Origin: JALZVT01 sp964519335
GTDB lineage: Bacteria > Pseudomonadota > Gammaproteobacteria > Pseudomonadales > Azotimanducaceae
DNA: 64,000 nt
Assembly: GCA_964519335.1 (NCBI GenBank)
Contig: CAZFIA010000007.1
Location: 1-64,000 of the forward strand
Reading direction: 5' to 3'
How positions within the stretch are numbered: position 1 is the first letter of the stretch; every line of letters starts with the position of its first letter. Shown here one piece after another: positions 8,847 through 18,215 of this stretch. The position numbers were made by a program, and so were the translations under genes. A model generated the notes under the pieces. The model was not told where the DNA came from and searched no databases. It was given only the letters and a program-made list of their open reading frames with translations.

Positions 8847-9769
8847 AGATCGCTCTGCTCGGTGGGCACGGGCAGTTGGGTACCCAGTTTCAGCGCACCG
8901 CGACAAGTGCAGGCTACACCGTGGTCGCGCCTACCTCTTCAGAGGTAGACATTACGAACCGGGAGGCAATCTCAAGCTGGGTTAAGGCCATCCAGTCCGA
9001 CCCACCAGTGGATGCATGGGTTAATGCGGCAGCCTACACTGCCGTTGATGCTGCTGAAGACCACGCCGCAGCGGCCCACAACGTAAACGCCGCAGGTGCG
9101 GCACATCTGGCCGAGGCTCTTAACGCTACAGGCGCAACTGCGCCGCTGGTGTATCCGTCTACCGACTATGTGTTTTCAGGCGACAAGGGTTCGCCGTACA
9201 AAGAGACTGATCCGACCGATCCACGGTGTGTGTACGGCAGCACTAAACTCGCCGGTGAAAGCTCGTCTCTTACATACGACAACACCTATGTGCTGCGCAT
9301 AAGCTGGGTGTTCGGCCGCGACGGGCACAACTTTGTAAAAGCTATATTGCGAGCCGCCCGGCGCTTGGATAAAGCGCGCGACAAAGACGGTTATGCAGAT
9401 GCACTGCGGGTGGTTGATGACCAACAGGGCGCACCCTGCAGCACGCCGTCGATCTCAGACGCCATACTTGGGCTAATTGACCGGAAGCCACCGTCAGGCG
9501 TGTATCACTTCGCAAGCCAACCCCACGTTAACTGGCACCAGTTTGCTGAAGCGATCGTAGAAGAGGCTTGTCGGCAGGGGGTTCTCGCACAGGAGGTACA
9601 GGTACTCACCCAGCCTACCAGCGCACTCAACCAAAAAGCGCGGCGGCCGCCGGATGGCCGGCTCGATGCAGCCAAACTGCAAGCCGTCTTGGACCTGCGA
9701 CCTGTAAAGTGGCGCGACGAGCTGGAATCGGTGATAAAAACACTGAACTTGGACGAACTCGATGGCTGA
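8843..9769 (+). CDS. rfbD: dTDP-4-dehydrorhamnose reductase
   Basis: Final step of dTDP-L-rhamnose synthesis, an NAD(P)H-dependent reduction of the 4-keto group. 308 residues with the Rossmann motif LLGGHGQLG (5-13), YPSTDYVFSG, and the catalytic Tyr/Lys in YGSTK (Y131, K135). It overlaps rfbC by 4 bases. The last codons and the stop lie in a 13-bp tandem repeat that also supplies the start of the next gene. Confidence 0.96.
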   Translation: MKIALLGGHGQLGTQFQRTATSAGYTVVAPTSSEVDITNREAISSWVKAIQSDPPVDAWVNAAAYTAVDAAEDHAAAAHNVNAAGAAHLAEALNATGATAPLVYPSTDYVFSGDKGSPYKETDPTDPRCVYGSTKLAGESSSLTYDNTYVLRISWVFGRDGHNFVKAILRAARRLDKARDKDGYADALRVVDDQQGAPCSTPSISDAILGLIDRKPPSGVYHFASQPHVNWHQFAEAIVEEACRQGVLAQEVQVLTQPTSALNQKARRPPDGRLDAAKLQAVLDLRPVKWRDELESVIKTLNLDELDG

Positions 9770-9795
9770 CATAGACGGCTGATATAGATGGCTGA
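9761..9795 (+). repeat. 13-bp imperfect tandem repeat spanning a stop and the next start
   Basis: Units gatggctgacata (9761-9773), gacggctgatata (9774-9786) and the partial gatggctga (9787-9795). The first copy contains the rfbD stop (TGA at 9767-9769); the third supplies the ATG of the acetyltransferase at 9788. This looks like local duplication of a gene junction. Confidence 0.8.
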
Positions 9796-10348
9796 GCCTG
9801 ACCTACAACCGGTTTTAATCGGACCGAATATCACTGTACGTCCGATACAGACCTCTGACTGGAGCGGACTATTCGCGGCCGCCTCAGACCCAAAAGTTTG
9901 GGAACAACATCCGTCCAGCGATCGCTATCAGGAGTCGGTGTTTCGCACCTTCTTTGATGCAGCTATCGAAACCCAGTCGGCGTTTGTCTTCGTCGATAAC
10001 AAAACCGAGAAAATAGTGGGCTCAAGCCGCTACCACGGTCTAGGCACACAGCCCTCAGGAAGAGAGACAGAGATCGAGATAGGTTGGACCTTCATTGCCC
10101 GCAGCCACTGGGGAGGTGCGGCCAACCTGGAGGTAAAAACGCTAATGCTTGATCACGCGTTCGGTTTTGTAGATACCGTTGTGTTTTGGGTAGGCGAAAC
10201 CAATCTCAGATCACGCGGAGCCATGGAAAAAATCGGCGGCAAGCTGCGCGACGGTACTCACTACCGCGAACTGGGCGGAGACTCACCCCACGTGATATTC
10301 GAAATCCGCTGCTCCGATTGGAAACAGCGGAAAACGGTGAAGGCTTAG
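9788..10348 (+). CDS. GNAT-family N-acetyltransferase (RimJ/RimL type)
   Basis: 186 residues of the acetyltransferase_3 type: ITVRPIQTSDWSGLFAAASD at the N-terminus, strand and turn near VGSSRY, and an EIEIGWTFIARSHWGG region where RimJ/RimL-like enzymes bind acetyl-CoA, followed by NLRSRGAMEKIGGKLR. It sits 18 bases after rfbD in the same direction, so it may be co-transcribed. The substrate is not predictable: an amino sugar or a protein N-terminus are both possible. It converges on rpoD, with only 13 bases between stop codons. Confidence 0.8.
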   Translation: MAEPDLQPVLIGPNITVRPIQTSDWSGLFAAASDPKVWEQHPSSDRYQESVFRTFFDAAIETQSAFVFVDNKTEKIVGSSRYHGLGTQPSGRETEIEIGWTFIARSHWGGAANLEVKTLMLDHAFGFVDTVVFWVGETNLRSRGAMEKIGGKLRDGTHYRELGGDSPHVIFEIRCSDWKQRKTVKA

Positions 10349-10361
10349 ATTTTAGTTGTCA

Positions 10362-12209
10362 CTAGGGACGGCCGCCGCCACCCTCGCCTTGCTCATCGAG
10401 GAAGCTGCGAAGATGCTCGGAACGACTGGGATGGCGCAGTTTCCGCAGTGCCTTCGCTTCTATCTGCCGAATACGCTCGCGCGTGACATCAAACTGCTTA
10501 CCTACCTCTTCGAGCGTGTGATCCGTATTCATGTCGATGCCGAAGCGCATGCGCAGCACCTTGGCTTCGCGAGCAGTTAAGCCGCCCAGCACTTCGCGGG
10601 TGGCTTCTTTCAGGCCTTCGCCTGTCGCCAGATCCACCGGTGAGCCAATAGTCGGGTCCTCAATGAAATCGCCAAGGTGCGAATCTTCGTCATCGCCAAT
10701 TGGCGTCTCCATAGAGATCGGCTCTTTGGCAATCTTGAGTACCTTACGTACTTTCTCTTCGGGCATTTCCATGCGCTCACCAAGCTCTTCTGGCGTTGGC
10801 TCACGACCCATCTCCTGCAGCATTTGTCGCGACACCCGATTTAGTTTGTTAATCGTCTCGATCATGTGCACAGGAATTCGGATGGTGCGGGCCTGGTCTG
10901 CAATCGACCGCGTAATTGCCTGACGAATCCACCAGGTAGCGTAGGTCGAAAACTTGTAGCCGCGTCGATACTCAAACTTGTCGACGGCCTTCATCAACCC
11001 AATGTTGCCTTCCTGAATCAAATCAAGGAACTGCAAGCCGCGGTTGGTGTACTTCTTGGCAATAGAAATTACCAGCCGCAGGTTGGCCTCGACCATGTCC
11101 TTCTTGGCGCGGCGCGCTTTGGCTTCACCGAGCGACATGCGCCGGTTGATATCTTTGATTTCGGCTACCGTTAGACCCACCGCTGCTTCGATCTGCTTGA
11201 GTTTTTTCTGCGAACGCAGCAGTTCGTCTTTGTGCGCCTCAAGGGTGGCTGAGTAGTTTTTCTTGGCCTTGATGTGCTTGTTAATCCAGGTCACTGAAGT
11301 TTCGTGACCAGGGAATTCTTTGAGAAACGCATGCCGCGGCATGCGCGCTGTGCGCACACAGGTAGACATGATGTTGCGTTCATGGCGACGCACCCGCTCG
11401 AGTGCAGAACGGGCGAGATCGACAATCTCATCGTAATGGCGTGGAACCAGCTTGAAGCAGCAGAACGCCTCGCCAAGTTTTACCAGCTCTTTCTTAACAG
11501 CAGCTTCTGACCGATCGCCTTTGGCGGTGGTCAGCGCTTTCTGCGTTGCGTTGTAATGACGTTTTAGTTTGGTGAAGCGTTTTTTGGCTTCAACCGGATC
11601 TGGACCTTTAGGTCCTTCATCATCGTCGTCTTTCTCGACTTTTTTACCCGCCGCTGTCGGCACAACCTGCGGAGCAGCCGGTACGTGTTCTGTGGGATCA
11701 AGATAACCCACCAGAATATCAGTCAGTCGATCTTCTTTGGCGGCGTCTGCATAGGTTTCCAGAATGTACTCAACAGAACCCGGAAACCCTGCAAGCGAGG
11801 TCAGGACATCGCGGATGCCTTCTTCAATGCGCTTGGCAATGGCGATCTCGCCCTCGCGGGTGAGCAGCTCTACCGTGCCCATCTCGCGCATGTACATGCG
11901 CACGGGGTCGGTGGTTCGACCGGCCTCGGTTTCAACCGCAGCAAGCGCAGCCGCTGCTTCCTCAGCAGCAACTTCGTCCGCAGTGTTTTCTTCGTTGGTG
12001 AGCAACTCATCGGCATCGGGCGCCGCTTCGTACACCGTAATCCCCATGTCATTGATCATGCGGATAATGTCTTCGATCTGATCTGGATCGGAGATGTCAT
12101 CTGGCAGGTGATCATTAACCTCGGCGTAGGTTAAGAAGCCCTGTTCTTTGCCCTTGGCAATGAGTTCTTTAAGGCGGGATTCCTGGGATTTTGCGCTGGC
12201 TGTGGCCAT
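10362..12209 (-). CDS. rpoD: RNA polymerase primary sigma factor RpoD (sigma-70)
   Basis: 615 residues, the usual size for gammaproteobacterial RpoD. Region 1.1 lies at the N-terminus (SRLKELIAKGKEQGFLTYAE), then region 1.2 (DPVRMYMREMG), the acidic non-conserved insert with a DDDDE run, and regions 2.1-2.4 with KKYTNRGLQFLDLIQEGNIG, YKFSTYATWWIRQAI and RTIRIPVHM. Regions 3 and 4 follow, with LEEVGKQFDVTRERIRQIE as the -35-binding helix-turn-helix. It directs RNA polymerase to housekeeping promoters. Last gene of the rpsU-yqeY-dnaG-rpoD set; the 332-base gap to dnaG leaves room for its own promoters. Confidence 0.99.
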   Translation of the reverse strand: MATASAKSQESRLKELIAKGKEQGFLTYAEVNDHLPDDISDPDQIEDIIRMINDMGITVYEAAPDADELLTNEENTADEVAAEEAAAALAAVETEAGRTTDPVRMYMREMGTVELLTREGEIAIAKRIEEGIRDVLTSLAGFPGSVEYILETYADAAKEDRLTDILVGYLDPTEHVPAAPQVVPTAAGKKVEKDDDDEGPKGPDPVEAKKRFTKLKRHYNATQKALTTAKGDRSEAAVKKELVKLGEAFCCFKLVPRHYDEIVDLARSALERVRRHERNIMSTCVRTARMPRHAFLKEFPGHETSVTWINKHIKAKKNYSATLEAHKDELLRSQKKLKQIEAAVGLTVAEIKDINRRMSLGEAKARRAKKDMVEANLRLVISIAKKYTNRGLQFLDLIQEGNIGLMKAVDKFEYRRGYKFSTYATWWIRQAITRSIADQARTIRIPVHMIETINKLNRVSRQMLQEMGREPTPEELGERMEMPEEKVRKVLKIAKEPISMETPIGDDEDSHLGDFIEDPTIGSPVDLATGEGLKEATREVLGGLTAREAKVLRMRFGIDMNTDHTLEEVGKQFDVTRERIRQIEAKALRKLRHPSRSEHLRSFLDEQGEGGGGRP

Positions 12210-12541
12210 GTAACCTCACATCGATCCATTACCGGACCGAAGACGTATAAATTTAGTGGTTTGATGTCCAGTCGTTCTGGCAGATCTGACCAAGACCCCT
12301 TGGCTACTCTCCGAGAGTAAGAGGGTAAGAGACTAGATTCCAGTAACGATGTTGCTTGGCGTGACTAACGATTGGGTCTACGCCTGATCCGTGGCTCACC
12401 GCCTGGTGGCGCACGGCCGTGGATTATACCCTTGCAGACCACTTCAAGCCACCCGTAAACCGCTGTTTACCTCGATTTTAAACCTGTCATGGGGCCTTTT
12501 CTTGGCCCGCTATTTGCGTCTTGTGGGCTCCTCGCTAGCCC
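12210..12541. other. 332-base dnaG-rpoD intergenic region
   Basis: No gene is supported here; a plus-strand frame running into dnaG is a shadow. On the minus strand a TTATAC hexamer (12246-12251) could be a -10 element for rpoD, but I see no convincing -35 at the right distance. A GGGCC/GGCCC inverted repeat at 12493-12509, just after dnaG, has no U-tract and is weak as a terminator. Confidence 0.4.
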
Positions 12542-14311
12542 CTACTTCGAGAGCCGCTGCTCCCAATAGGCCCGCAGCTGTTCTTCCGACAAGTTGCCAT
12601 CGCGGTCTGCATCACGCATTTCCGCAAGCCGTGACGCACTCTCCGAACGATGTTTCTGCATGGCTAACTGGCGAACGTCTTCGCAAAACGCATCAAAATC
12701 TGGCGGTAGCAGGGGCTGCTCGCCCGCAAGCTCAAGCAATAAGGGCTCATCTGGCTGACCCGCCCAGTATCCCAGAATGTCCACCATGCCCACGTCCATA
12801 TCCGCCTCGCTATCGGCATGAGAACGTACAAACCGCAACACTTGCACAAACAGACTGGGCAAATCATCAATGGCCTGCGCTTGAGATTCCGGCAACTGCT
12901 GGCCAAACGCTGGCGCTTTCAAAAGCATCATCAGTAATCGCCGGGTGCGTTGATTTTCTTGCCACTTTTCAGTGGGGACTACAGGAGTGGTTGCAGAAGC
13001 ACTCGCATGCTCTGCGGTGACCTGAAGCGGCGAAGGCGAACTCTGAAACTGACGAACAGCGGCATTGCCTGAGTAGCGAGCCAGTCGTTCCAACAGCAGT
13101 CCTTTAAGAACACCCTGGGGAACGGTTTCAATCAATGGTGTCGCAAGATGGGCAAATCGCGCCTGGTCATCTGGTGTGCTCAAATCCAAACCTTTGGCGA
13201 GCGTATCGAATAAGTAGTCGAGTGCAGACACACCGCCCGCAGCCCGCTCAATAAATCCAGCTTTGCCTTCTTTGTGCACCACCGAATCCGGGTCTTCGCC
13301 ATCGGGCAAAAACATGAAGCGCAGCTGGCAACCATCTTTCAGGGCAGGCAACGCCACCGCGAGCGCTTTCCAGGCGGCCGCGCGTCCAGCCTTGTCGCCG
13401 TCAAAGCAACACACAACTCTGGGGGCAAACTGATAGAGCTTACTGAAGTGCACGGTGCCGCTGGCGGTGCCAAGCGTGGCCACCGAGTTAGGGATGCCGG
13501 CCTGCGCAAGAGCTATGACATCCATGTAGCCCTCAACCATAAAGAATTCGTCAATCTGCCGCAGCGCCTGACGCGCTTCATATAGGCCGTAGAGCTCCTG
13601 ACCCTTTTTGAAGACGTCGGTTTCTGGCGAGTTTAAATACTTGGGCTCACCTTTGCCCATGACGCGCCCGCCGAAGCCAATCACTCGGCCGCGCGTATCT
13701 CGAATAGGAAACATGATGCGATTGCGGAATCGATCATAGCGCCGGCCGTTATCGTTCTCGGTTAACAGTCCTGCTCGCAACAAATCTTGTTCACTGCTCG
13801 ATTTTGTACCTAGAGTACTCATCATCGTATCCCAGGCTTCAGGCGCAAAGCCCAAGCCAAAGTCTCGGGCGGTGATTCCAGTAAGCCCTCTGCTCTTTAG
13901 ATAGTCGACAGCCTCACTAGAGGTGCGTAAGTGTTTTTGAAACATGCGGCTGGCTTGTTCAAGAACTTCGTAGAGTTCCGTGCCTATACGGCGAGTAGGT
14001 GCGCTCCCCCCCTCGCGTTGAACTTCGATACCAACAATGGCAGCGAGCGCCTCAACCGCCGGAACAAATTCCAGCCGATCGTATTCCATTAAAAACTTAA
14101 GCGCAGTTCCTGATTCCTGACAGCCAAAGCAGTGATAGAACTGCTTGTCGGGAGAGACAGTGAACGACGGGCTCTTCTCATCGTGAAACGGGCACAGACC
14201 TTTGTAGTTACTGCCAGCTTTCTGCAGTTTCACGCGCTCACCGATGAGTGACACTATATCTGCGCGTGCTACCAGATCGTTCAAGAAGGATTGGGGAAAT
14301 CGGCCAGCCAT
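12542..14311 (-). CDS. dnaG: DNA primase
   Basis: DnaG makes the RNA primers for replication and is recruited by the DnaB helicase. 589 residues: an N-terminal zinc-binding domain with C40, H43, C61 and C64 (CPFHDEKSPSF and FYHCFGC), the catalytic core with YLKSRGLTG and FRNRIMFPIRD, a TOPRIM domain with MVEGYMDVIAL and CFDGDKAGRAAAW, and a C-terminal helicase-interaction domain. Complete and in its usual operon position between yqeY and rpoD. Confidence 0.98.
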   Translation of the reverse strand: MAGRFPQSFLNDLVARADIVSLIGERVKLQKAGSNYKGLCPFHDEKSPSFTVSPDKQFYHCFGCQESGTALKFLMEYDRLEFVPAVEALAAIVGIEVQREGGSAPTRRIGTELYEVLEQASRMFQKHLRTSSEAVDYLKSRGLTGITARDFGLGFAPEAWDTMMSTLGTKSSSEQDLLRAGLLTENDNGRRYDRFRNRIMFPIRDTRGRVIGFGGRVMGKGEPKYLNSPETDVFKKGQELYGLYEARQALRQIDEFFMVEGYMDVIALAQAGIPNSVATLGTASGTVHFSKLYQFAPRVVCCFDGDKAGRAAAWKALAVALPALKDGCQLRFMFLPDGEDPDSVVHKEGKAGFIERAAGGVSALDYLFDTLAKGLDLSTPDDQARFAHLATPLIETVPQGVLKGLLLERLARYSGNAAVRQFQSSPSPLQVTAEHASASATTPVVPTEKWQENQRTRRLLMMLLKAPAFGQQLPESQAQAIDDLPSLFVQVLRFVRSHADSEADMDVGMVDILGYWAGQPDEPLLLELAGEQPLLPPDFDAFCEDVRQLAMQKHRSESASRLAEMRDADRDGNLSEEQLRAYWEQRLSK

Positions 14312-14331
14312 GCGCCTACCCTACAGGAGAA

Positions 14332-14778
14332 TCAGGCCAGCAGGCTCTTCACCAGAGCACTCACCGCGCCCATATCCGCCTTGCCTTTGAGCGGGCCCGT
14401 AATCTTGCCCATCACTTTGCCCATGTCTTTCATGGAGGCTGCGCCCGTATCAGCAATGGCTTCGGTCACTATGGCTTTGACCTCGTCCTCACTTAGAGCG
14501 GCGGGCAGAAACTCTTTGATGATCGTGATCTCCATGGCCTCCTGAGCCACCAACTCATCACGGTTTGCTTCTTCGAAAGCCTTTATCGAGTCGTTGCGCT
14601 GCTTCTGCATGCGATTGAGGATATCGAGCACTATGTCGTCGGTGGCCTCGGCCCGCTCATCAACCTCAAAGCGTTTGATTTCGGCATTGATCAGCCGCAA
14701 AACAGCCACGCGTTCTTTCTCGCGGGCCTTCATTGCGGTTTTGGTGGCTTCAGCGATCCGGTCTTGCAGAGCGCCCAT
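14332..14778 (-). CDS. GatB/YqeY domain protein
   Basis: 148 residues matching the YqeY family, a small helical protein related to the tRNA-binding tail of the GatB amidotransferase subunit. Seen: TKTAMKAREKERVAVLRLIN, DELVAQEAMEITIIKEFLP and the C-terminal GAASMKDMGKVMG. It is often found between rpsU and dnaG in Pseudomonas-like genomes. Its role is not settled; a tRNA-linked function is assumed from homology. It lies 10 bases after rpsU and 20 before dnaG. Confidence 0.92.
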   Translation of the reverse strand: MGALQDRIAEATKTAMKAREKERVAVLRLINAEIKRFEVDERAEATDDIVLDILNRMQKQRNDSIKAFEEANRDELVAQEAMEITIIKEFLPAALSEDEVKAIVTEAIADTGAASMKDMGKVMGKITGPLKGKADMGAVSALVKSLLA

Positions 14779-14788
14779 AAGCAGGCGG

Positions 14789-15004
14789 CTAGTAGGTCTT
14801 TTCGAAGCGTCGCGACTCGCGCTGCAGCTTCTTGAGGTGGCGCTTTACAGCCGCGGCTGCCTTGCGCTTGCGAACCGAGGTCGGCTTCTCGTAATACTCG
14901 CGTCGACGAACTTCCGACAAGACGCCTGCTTTTTCGCAGGAGCGCTTGAAGCGCCGTAGCGCCACATCGAAAGGCTCGTTCTCTTTGACACGTACGTGAG
15001 GCAT
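14789..15004 (-). CDS. rpsU: 30S ribosomal protein S21
   Basis: 71 residues, the standard bS21 length, starting MPHVRVKENEPFDVALRRF and very basic (KRKAAAAVKRHLKK). S21 sits near the anti-Shine-Dalgarno region of the 30S platform and aids initiation. First gene of the macromolecular synthesis operon, with a good promoter just upstream and divergent from tsaD. Confidence 0.98.
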   Translation of the reverse strand: MPHVRVKENEPFDVALRRFKRSCEKAGVLSEVRRREYYEKPTSVRKRKAAAAVKRHLKKLQRESRRFEKTY

Positions 15005-15037
15005 GGCGCCGCAGTTCTCGATCTAAATGGGCCGCGA

Positions 15038-15066
15038 AGTTTACTTGAAGGAATCCAAGCTGCCAA
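15038..15066 (-). promoter_or_regulatory. sigma-70 promoter for the rpsU operon
   Basis: Read on the minus strand: TTGGCA (15066-15061), 17-base spacer, TAAACT (15043-15038). The predicted transcription start falls about 27 bases before the rpsU ATG. Both hexamers are close to consensus and the spacing is optimal. Confidence 0.65.
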
Positions 15067-15087
15067 GGCCTGCTATCCTGCGCCCCA

Positions 15088-16173
15088 ATGTTAATCCTCG
15101 GCATCGAATCCTCCTGCGACGAAACCGGCCTCGCGCTCTATGAAGGACCGGAAGACGGGCCCCCGGAGGCCACAGCCACAGCGGCCGGTACCCTGCTGGG
15201 CAGCGTGCTGCATAGCCAGATCGAACTGCACAATCGCTTTGGCGGCGTAGTGCCGGAGCTTGCTTCCAGAGACCACATTCAGCGCATCACGCCGCTGCTA
15301 AACGAGTTACTCAAGAACTGCGATAAATCGCTCGATGACCTCAGTGCGATCGCCTATACCAGCGGCCCGGGCCTGCTGGGTGCATTGCTGGTGGGCGCTA
15401 CCTTTGGCCGGACCCTGGCGTTCAGTCTCGGCATACCGGCGCTGGGCATCCACCATATGGAAGGCCATTTGTTGGCGCCCCTGCTCGGTGACCCCGATCA
15501 ACCGAATGCTGAACCTCCCCGCATGCCCTTCACGGCCTTGCTGGTATCTGGCGGCCACACTCAGCTTATCGAAGTAACCGGGCTCGGTAGCTACCGATTG
15601 CTCGGCGAATCGGTCGACGATGCCGCCGGCGAGGCCTTCGATAAAACCGCAAAGCTCTTGGAGCTTGGCTATCCGGGCGGTCCCGCACTCGCGCGCTGCG
15701 CAGAAACCGGTGACCCAAACCGATTCACCTTTCCCCGCCCCATGATTGATCGTCCTGGCTGCGATTTTAGTTTCAGCGGCCTTAAAACTTACGCGCGAAA
15801 CAGCATCGCTGAACACCAACCAATAGACGCTCAAACGCGTGCAGATATTGCCCGGGCCTTTGAAGAAGCCGTGGTGTCGACCTTAACCATCAAGTGTAAA
15901 CGTGCGCTGCAACAAACTGGCCACAATACTCTGGTAGTTGCCGGAGGGGTGGGTGCAAATCGACGCCTGCGATCTACGTTGCGCGACAAGCTCGCAGCCG
16001 ATGTCCACTTTCCGGGCTTTGATCTCTGTACCGATAACGGCGCGATGATCGCCTACGCCGGCTGGCGGCGGTTACGGGCAGGTGATGCCGAAGCGCTTAC
16101 GATAGCCACCCGCGCTCGCTGGCCTCTCGCAGAACTCTCGCCGCCTTCTAAACAACCAGACCAGCCGACATAG
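15088..16173 (+). CDS. tsaD: tRNA N6-threonylcarbamoyladenosine transferase subunit TsaD
   Basis: TsaD works with TsaB and TsaE to place threonylcarbamoyl on A37 of ANN-decoding tRNAs. 361 residues with the ASKHA start LGIESSCDETGLALY, the metal-binding HHMEGH (His123 and His127), VSGGHTQL, SFSGLKTYAR and the C-terminal CTDNGAMIAYAG. Complete. It is divergent from rpsU, its usual neighbour in proteobacteria, and its stop lies 2 bases from the convergent cca stop. Confidence 0.97.
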   Translation: MLILGIESSCDETGLALYEGPEDGPPEATATAAGTLLGSVLHSQIELHNRFGGVVPELASRDHIQRITPLLNELLKNCDKSLDDLSAIAYTSGPGLLGALLVGATFGRTLAFSLGIPALGIHHMEGHLLAPLLGDPDQPNAEPPRMPFTALLVSGGHTQLIEVTGLGSYRLLGESVDDAAGEAFDKTAKLLELGYPGGPALARCAETGDPNRFTFPRPMIDRPGCDFSFSGLKTYARNSIAEHQPIDAQTRADIARAFEEAVVSTLTIKCKRALQQTGHNTLVVAGGVGANRRLRSTLRDKLAADVHFPGFDLCTDNGAMIAYAGWRRLRAGDAEALTIATRARWPLAELSPPSKQPDQPT

Positions 16174-16175
16174 CC

Positions 16176-17321
16176 TCAGGTTGCACGCTGCGCCTGTTCA
16201 ATATGCGCACAGCGCAATTGGGCGATCGCGTAGCCCATGGCTTTACCTGTAGGCACAGTCTCTTCTGCATCGCGCGCGTGAGCGATCGCCTGGTCAGCGC
16301 CAATAGCAGAGAGATTTAGGGCAAGCCTCGCAAGCGCACCAGCATCAAACTCTCCAAACGCCTGGGTCTGCCAGGCCAGCAGCGACAGAAAGTCCTCGTG
16401 CCGTTCCTGCGCGCCGTTTTGCAACGCGCCGCAGCTTTGTAGCGCATCAAGCAACGCTTGTGCGGGCGCCGTGGGCCACTCGAAAAATAAGCGCGAATGC
16501 TCGGCCGCTGCTACGCCAAAGCGTTCAAACCTGCGCGGCGCCTTAACTCTCACTGCGAGGTCCTTGAGTTTTTGCGTACCTAAAATCCAGCCAACACTGC
16601 CAAAGCGCTGCATTGCGGTATCGCCAAACACCTCAAGCTTTGACTCAGGAAGATCAAGTTCTACAAACCACGGCGCGAGCGCTTCGGCGTTTTTCAGAAC
16701 GCGAACAAATGCGATGACGTCAACGCTCCCGAGCGCCTTGTGAAATTCTTGCCAGACCCGCTCAGCGGGTAACTCAGCCATCGCATTGTCGCGCGCCATC
16801 GTCTGCATAAGCGTGAGTGTTTCTGGTGCCACCACAAAGCCAAGTTGGGCCGCAAATCTCGCCACCCGCAATATGCGCAGCGGATCTTCCGTAAACGCAG
16901 GTGACACGTGGCGCAGCACACCATCGCGCAAGTCCTGCTCGCCACCGTAGGGGTCAATAATCAAACCGTCTGCATCTTTCGCCAAAGCGTTAACGGTCAG
17001 ATCACGCCGCGCTAGATCTTCTTCAAGCGTTACATCAATTCCGGCGTGACACTCAAACCCCAGATGACCCGCCGCTGTTTTACGCTCGGTTCGCGCCAGC
17101 GCGTATTCCTCGTGGCTTTGCGGATGCAAAAACACGGGGAAGTCTTTACCCACCTGGGTGTAACCCTCGGCAAGCATTGCTTCTGGGGTTCGACCCACTA
17201 CCACCCAGTCGCGATCGGTAACGTCGCGCCCCAACAACTCGTCGCGCACTGCACCACCCACCAGGAAAGTGCCTGAGCTAATACCTGAGCTCTTACCAGA
17301 AGCGGAGCTAGTTTTTACCAT
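16176..17321 (-). CDS. cca: CCA tRNA nucleotidyltransferase
   Basis: Adds or repairs the 3' CCA of tRNAs. With the ATG at 17321 the protein is 381 residues: VGGAVRDELLGR (21-32), catalytic carboxylates in DRD (D36, D38), RRDLTVNALA and EDPLRILRVARFAAQ, the class II nucleotidyltransferase signature. A longer frame starts at 17369 but would overlap apaH by 62 bases; the 17321 start reduces this to 14. No HD phosphohydrolase motif is visible in the C-terminal part, so it resembles the shorter Cca forms. Probably co-transcribed with apaG-apaH. Confidence 0.95.
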   Translation of the reverse strand: MVKTSSASGKSSGISSGTFLVGGAVRDELLGRDVTDRDWVVVGRTPEAMLAEGYTQVGKDFPVFLHPQSHEEYALARTERKTAAGHLGFECHAGIDVTLEEDLARRDLTVNALAKDADGLIIDPYGGEQDLRDGVLRHVSPAFTEDPLRILRVARFAAQLGFVVAPETLTLMQTMARDNAMAELPAERVWQEFHKALGSVDVIAFVRVLKNAEALAPWFVELDLPESKLEVFGDTAMQRFGSVGWILGTQKLKDLAVRVKAPRRFERFGVAAAEHSRLFFEWPTAPAQALLDALQSCGALQNGAQERHEDFLSLLAWQTQAFGEFDAGALARLALNLSAIGADQAIAHARDAEETVPTGKAMGYAIAQLRCAHIEQAQRAT

Positions 17322-18201
17322 TTTCACTTTGCTCTTGTGCAGGAACCGCAGTACGCAAGCCAGTCTCAAGACAAAGCGCAGTCAATTCGCGCCCCCAGAC
17401 ACATCCGGTATCCAAGGCAGCAACGGATGGCAAGAAGCCCGCGCTATCTTTTTTGTTTTTTTTCACGTTCGGCACCAACTTACCGCCGGCACCGGAAATA
17501 TTACCTTCGAGTGCCGCCCAGTGTCCGAAGGCCACATTGATTACCAATGGCCCAAGGCGCTCCTGTAAGAACCACGGCAGAAAGCCGGCAGGCAAATCGC
17601 GCGGCACCCCCTTGATCGCAAAATCCAGCGTTCCATCGACGGCCACCAGTCGCATACGCGTCAGGTAATTTACCACGCAGCGAATACGCTCAAGCCCGGC
17701 TAGTTTCTTATTCCAGCGCACCGGTGAGTTGCCGTACATGCCCGCAAAAAAGTCAGCTCCGTTAGACCCCGTATAAAATTCTCTGGCCTCCGCGGCTCGC
17801 TCGATAAGCTCTTCAAGCGACCACAGCGGAGGAACGCCCGCATGCACCATCAACCAGCCGAGTTCGTGATCGCAGTGGATTAACGGCTGAGAGCGCAACC
17901 AGGCCGCCAGATCTTCAACATCGGGTGCAGACAACAGCTCATCGAGGGTATCGGATCGACGAGTATCGTGGCCGCCATAAAACACTGCCAGGAAATGCAA
18001 ATCGTGGTTGCCAAGTACCACTTTGGCAGAGTCGCCGAGTTGCTGGATACGACGCAATACAGCAAGCGACTTTGGACCCCGGTTAACGAGGTCTCCGAGC
18101 AACCACAGCTTGTCCCTGGCAGGAACAAAATCTATGGCCTTAAGCAGCGCTTCGAATTCATCAAAGCAACCCTGAACATCTCCGATCGCGTAGGTGGCCA
18201 C
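17308..18201 (-). CDS. apaH: bis(5'-nucleosyl)-tetraphosphatase, symmetrical
   Basis: ApaH hydrolyses Ap4A to two ADP and also removes Np4 caps from RNA. 297 residues with the metallophosphatase motifs IGDVQGC (6-12), LLGDLVNRGPKS and VVLGNHDLH, plus a later HAG (MVHAGV). Starts 14 bases after apaG and overlaps the cca start, consistent with an apaG-apaH-cca transcript. Confidence 0.96.
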   Translation of the reverse strand: MATYAIGDVQGCFDEFEALLKAIDFVPARDKLWLLGDLVNRGPKSLAVLRRIQQLGDSAKVVLGNHDLHFLAVFYGGHDTRRSDTLDELLSAPDVEDLAAWLRSQPLIHCDHELGWLMVHAGVPPLWSLEELIERAAEAREFYTGSNGADFFAGMYGNSPVRWNKKLAGLERIRCVVNYLTRMRLVAVDGTLDFAIKGVPRDLPAGFLPWFLQERLGPLVINVAFGHWAALEGNISGAGGKLVPNVKKNKKDSAGFLPSVAALDTGCVWGRELTALCLETGLRTAVPAQEQSENGKN

Positions 18202-18215
18202 GAGAACGAGACGCG

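Noticed and set aside
12391..13020. 209-codon plus-strand frame between rpoD and dnaG
   Set aside because: It runs into dnaG antisense, is Pro/Ala/His-rich and lacks a ribosome-binding site.
15071..15088. extended -10 (TGCTATCCT) giving a leaderless tsaD mRNA
   Set aside because: No supporting -35 at proper spacing; one hexamer is too little evidence.
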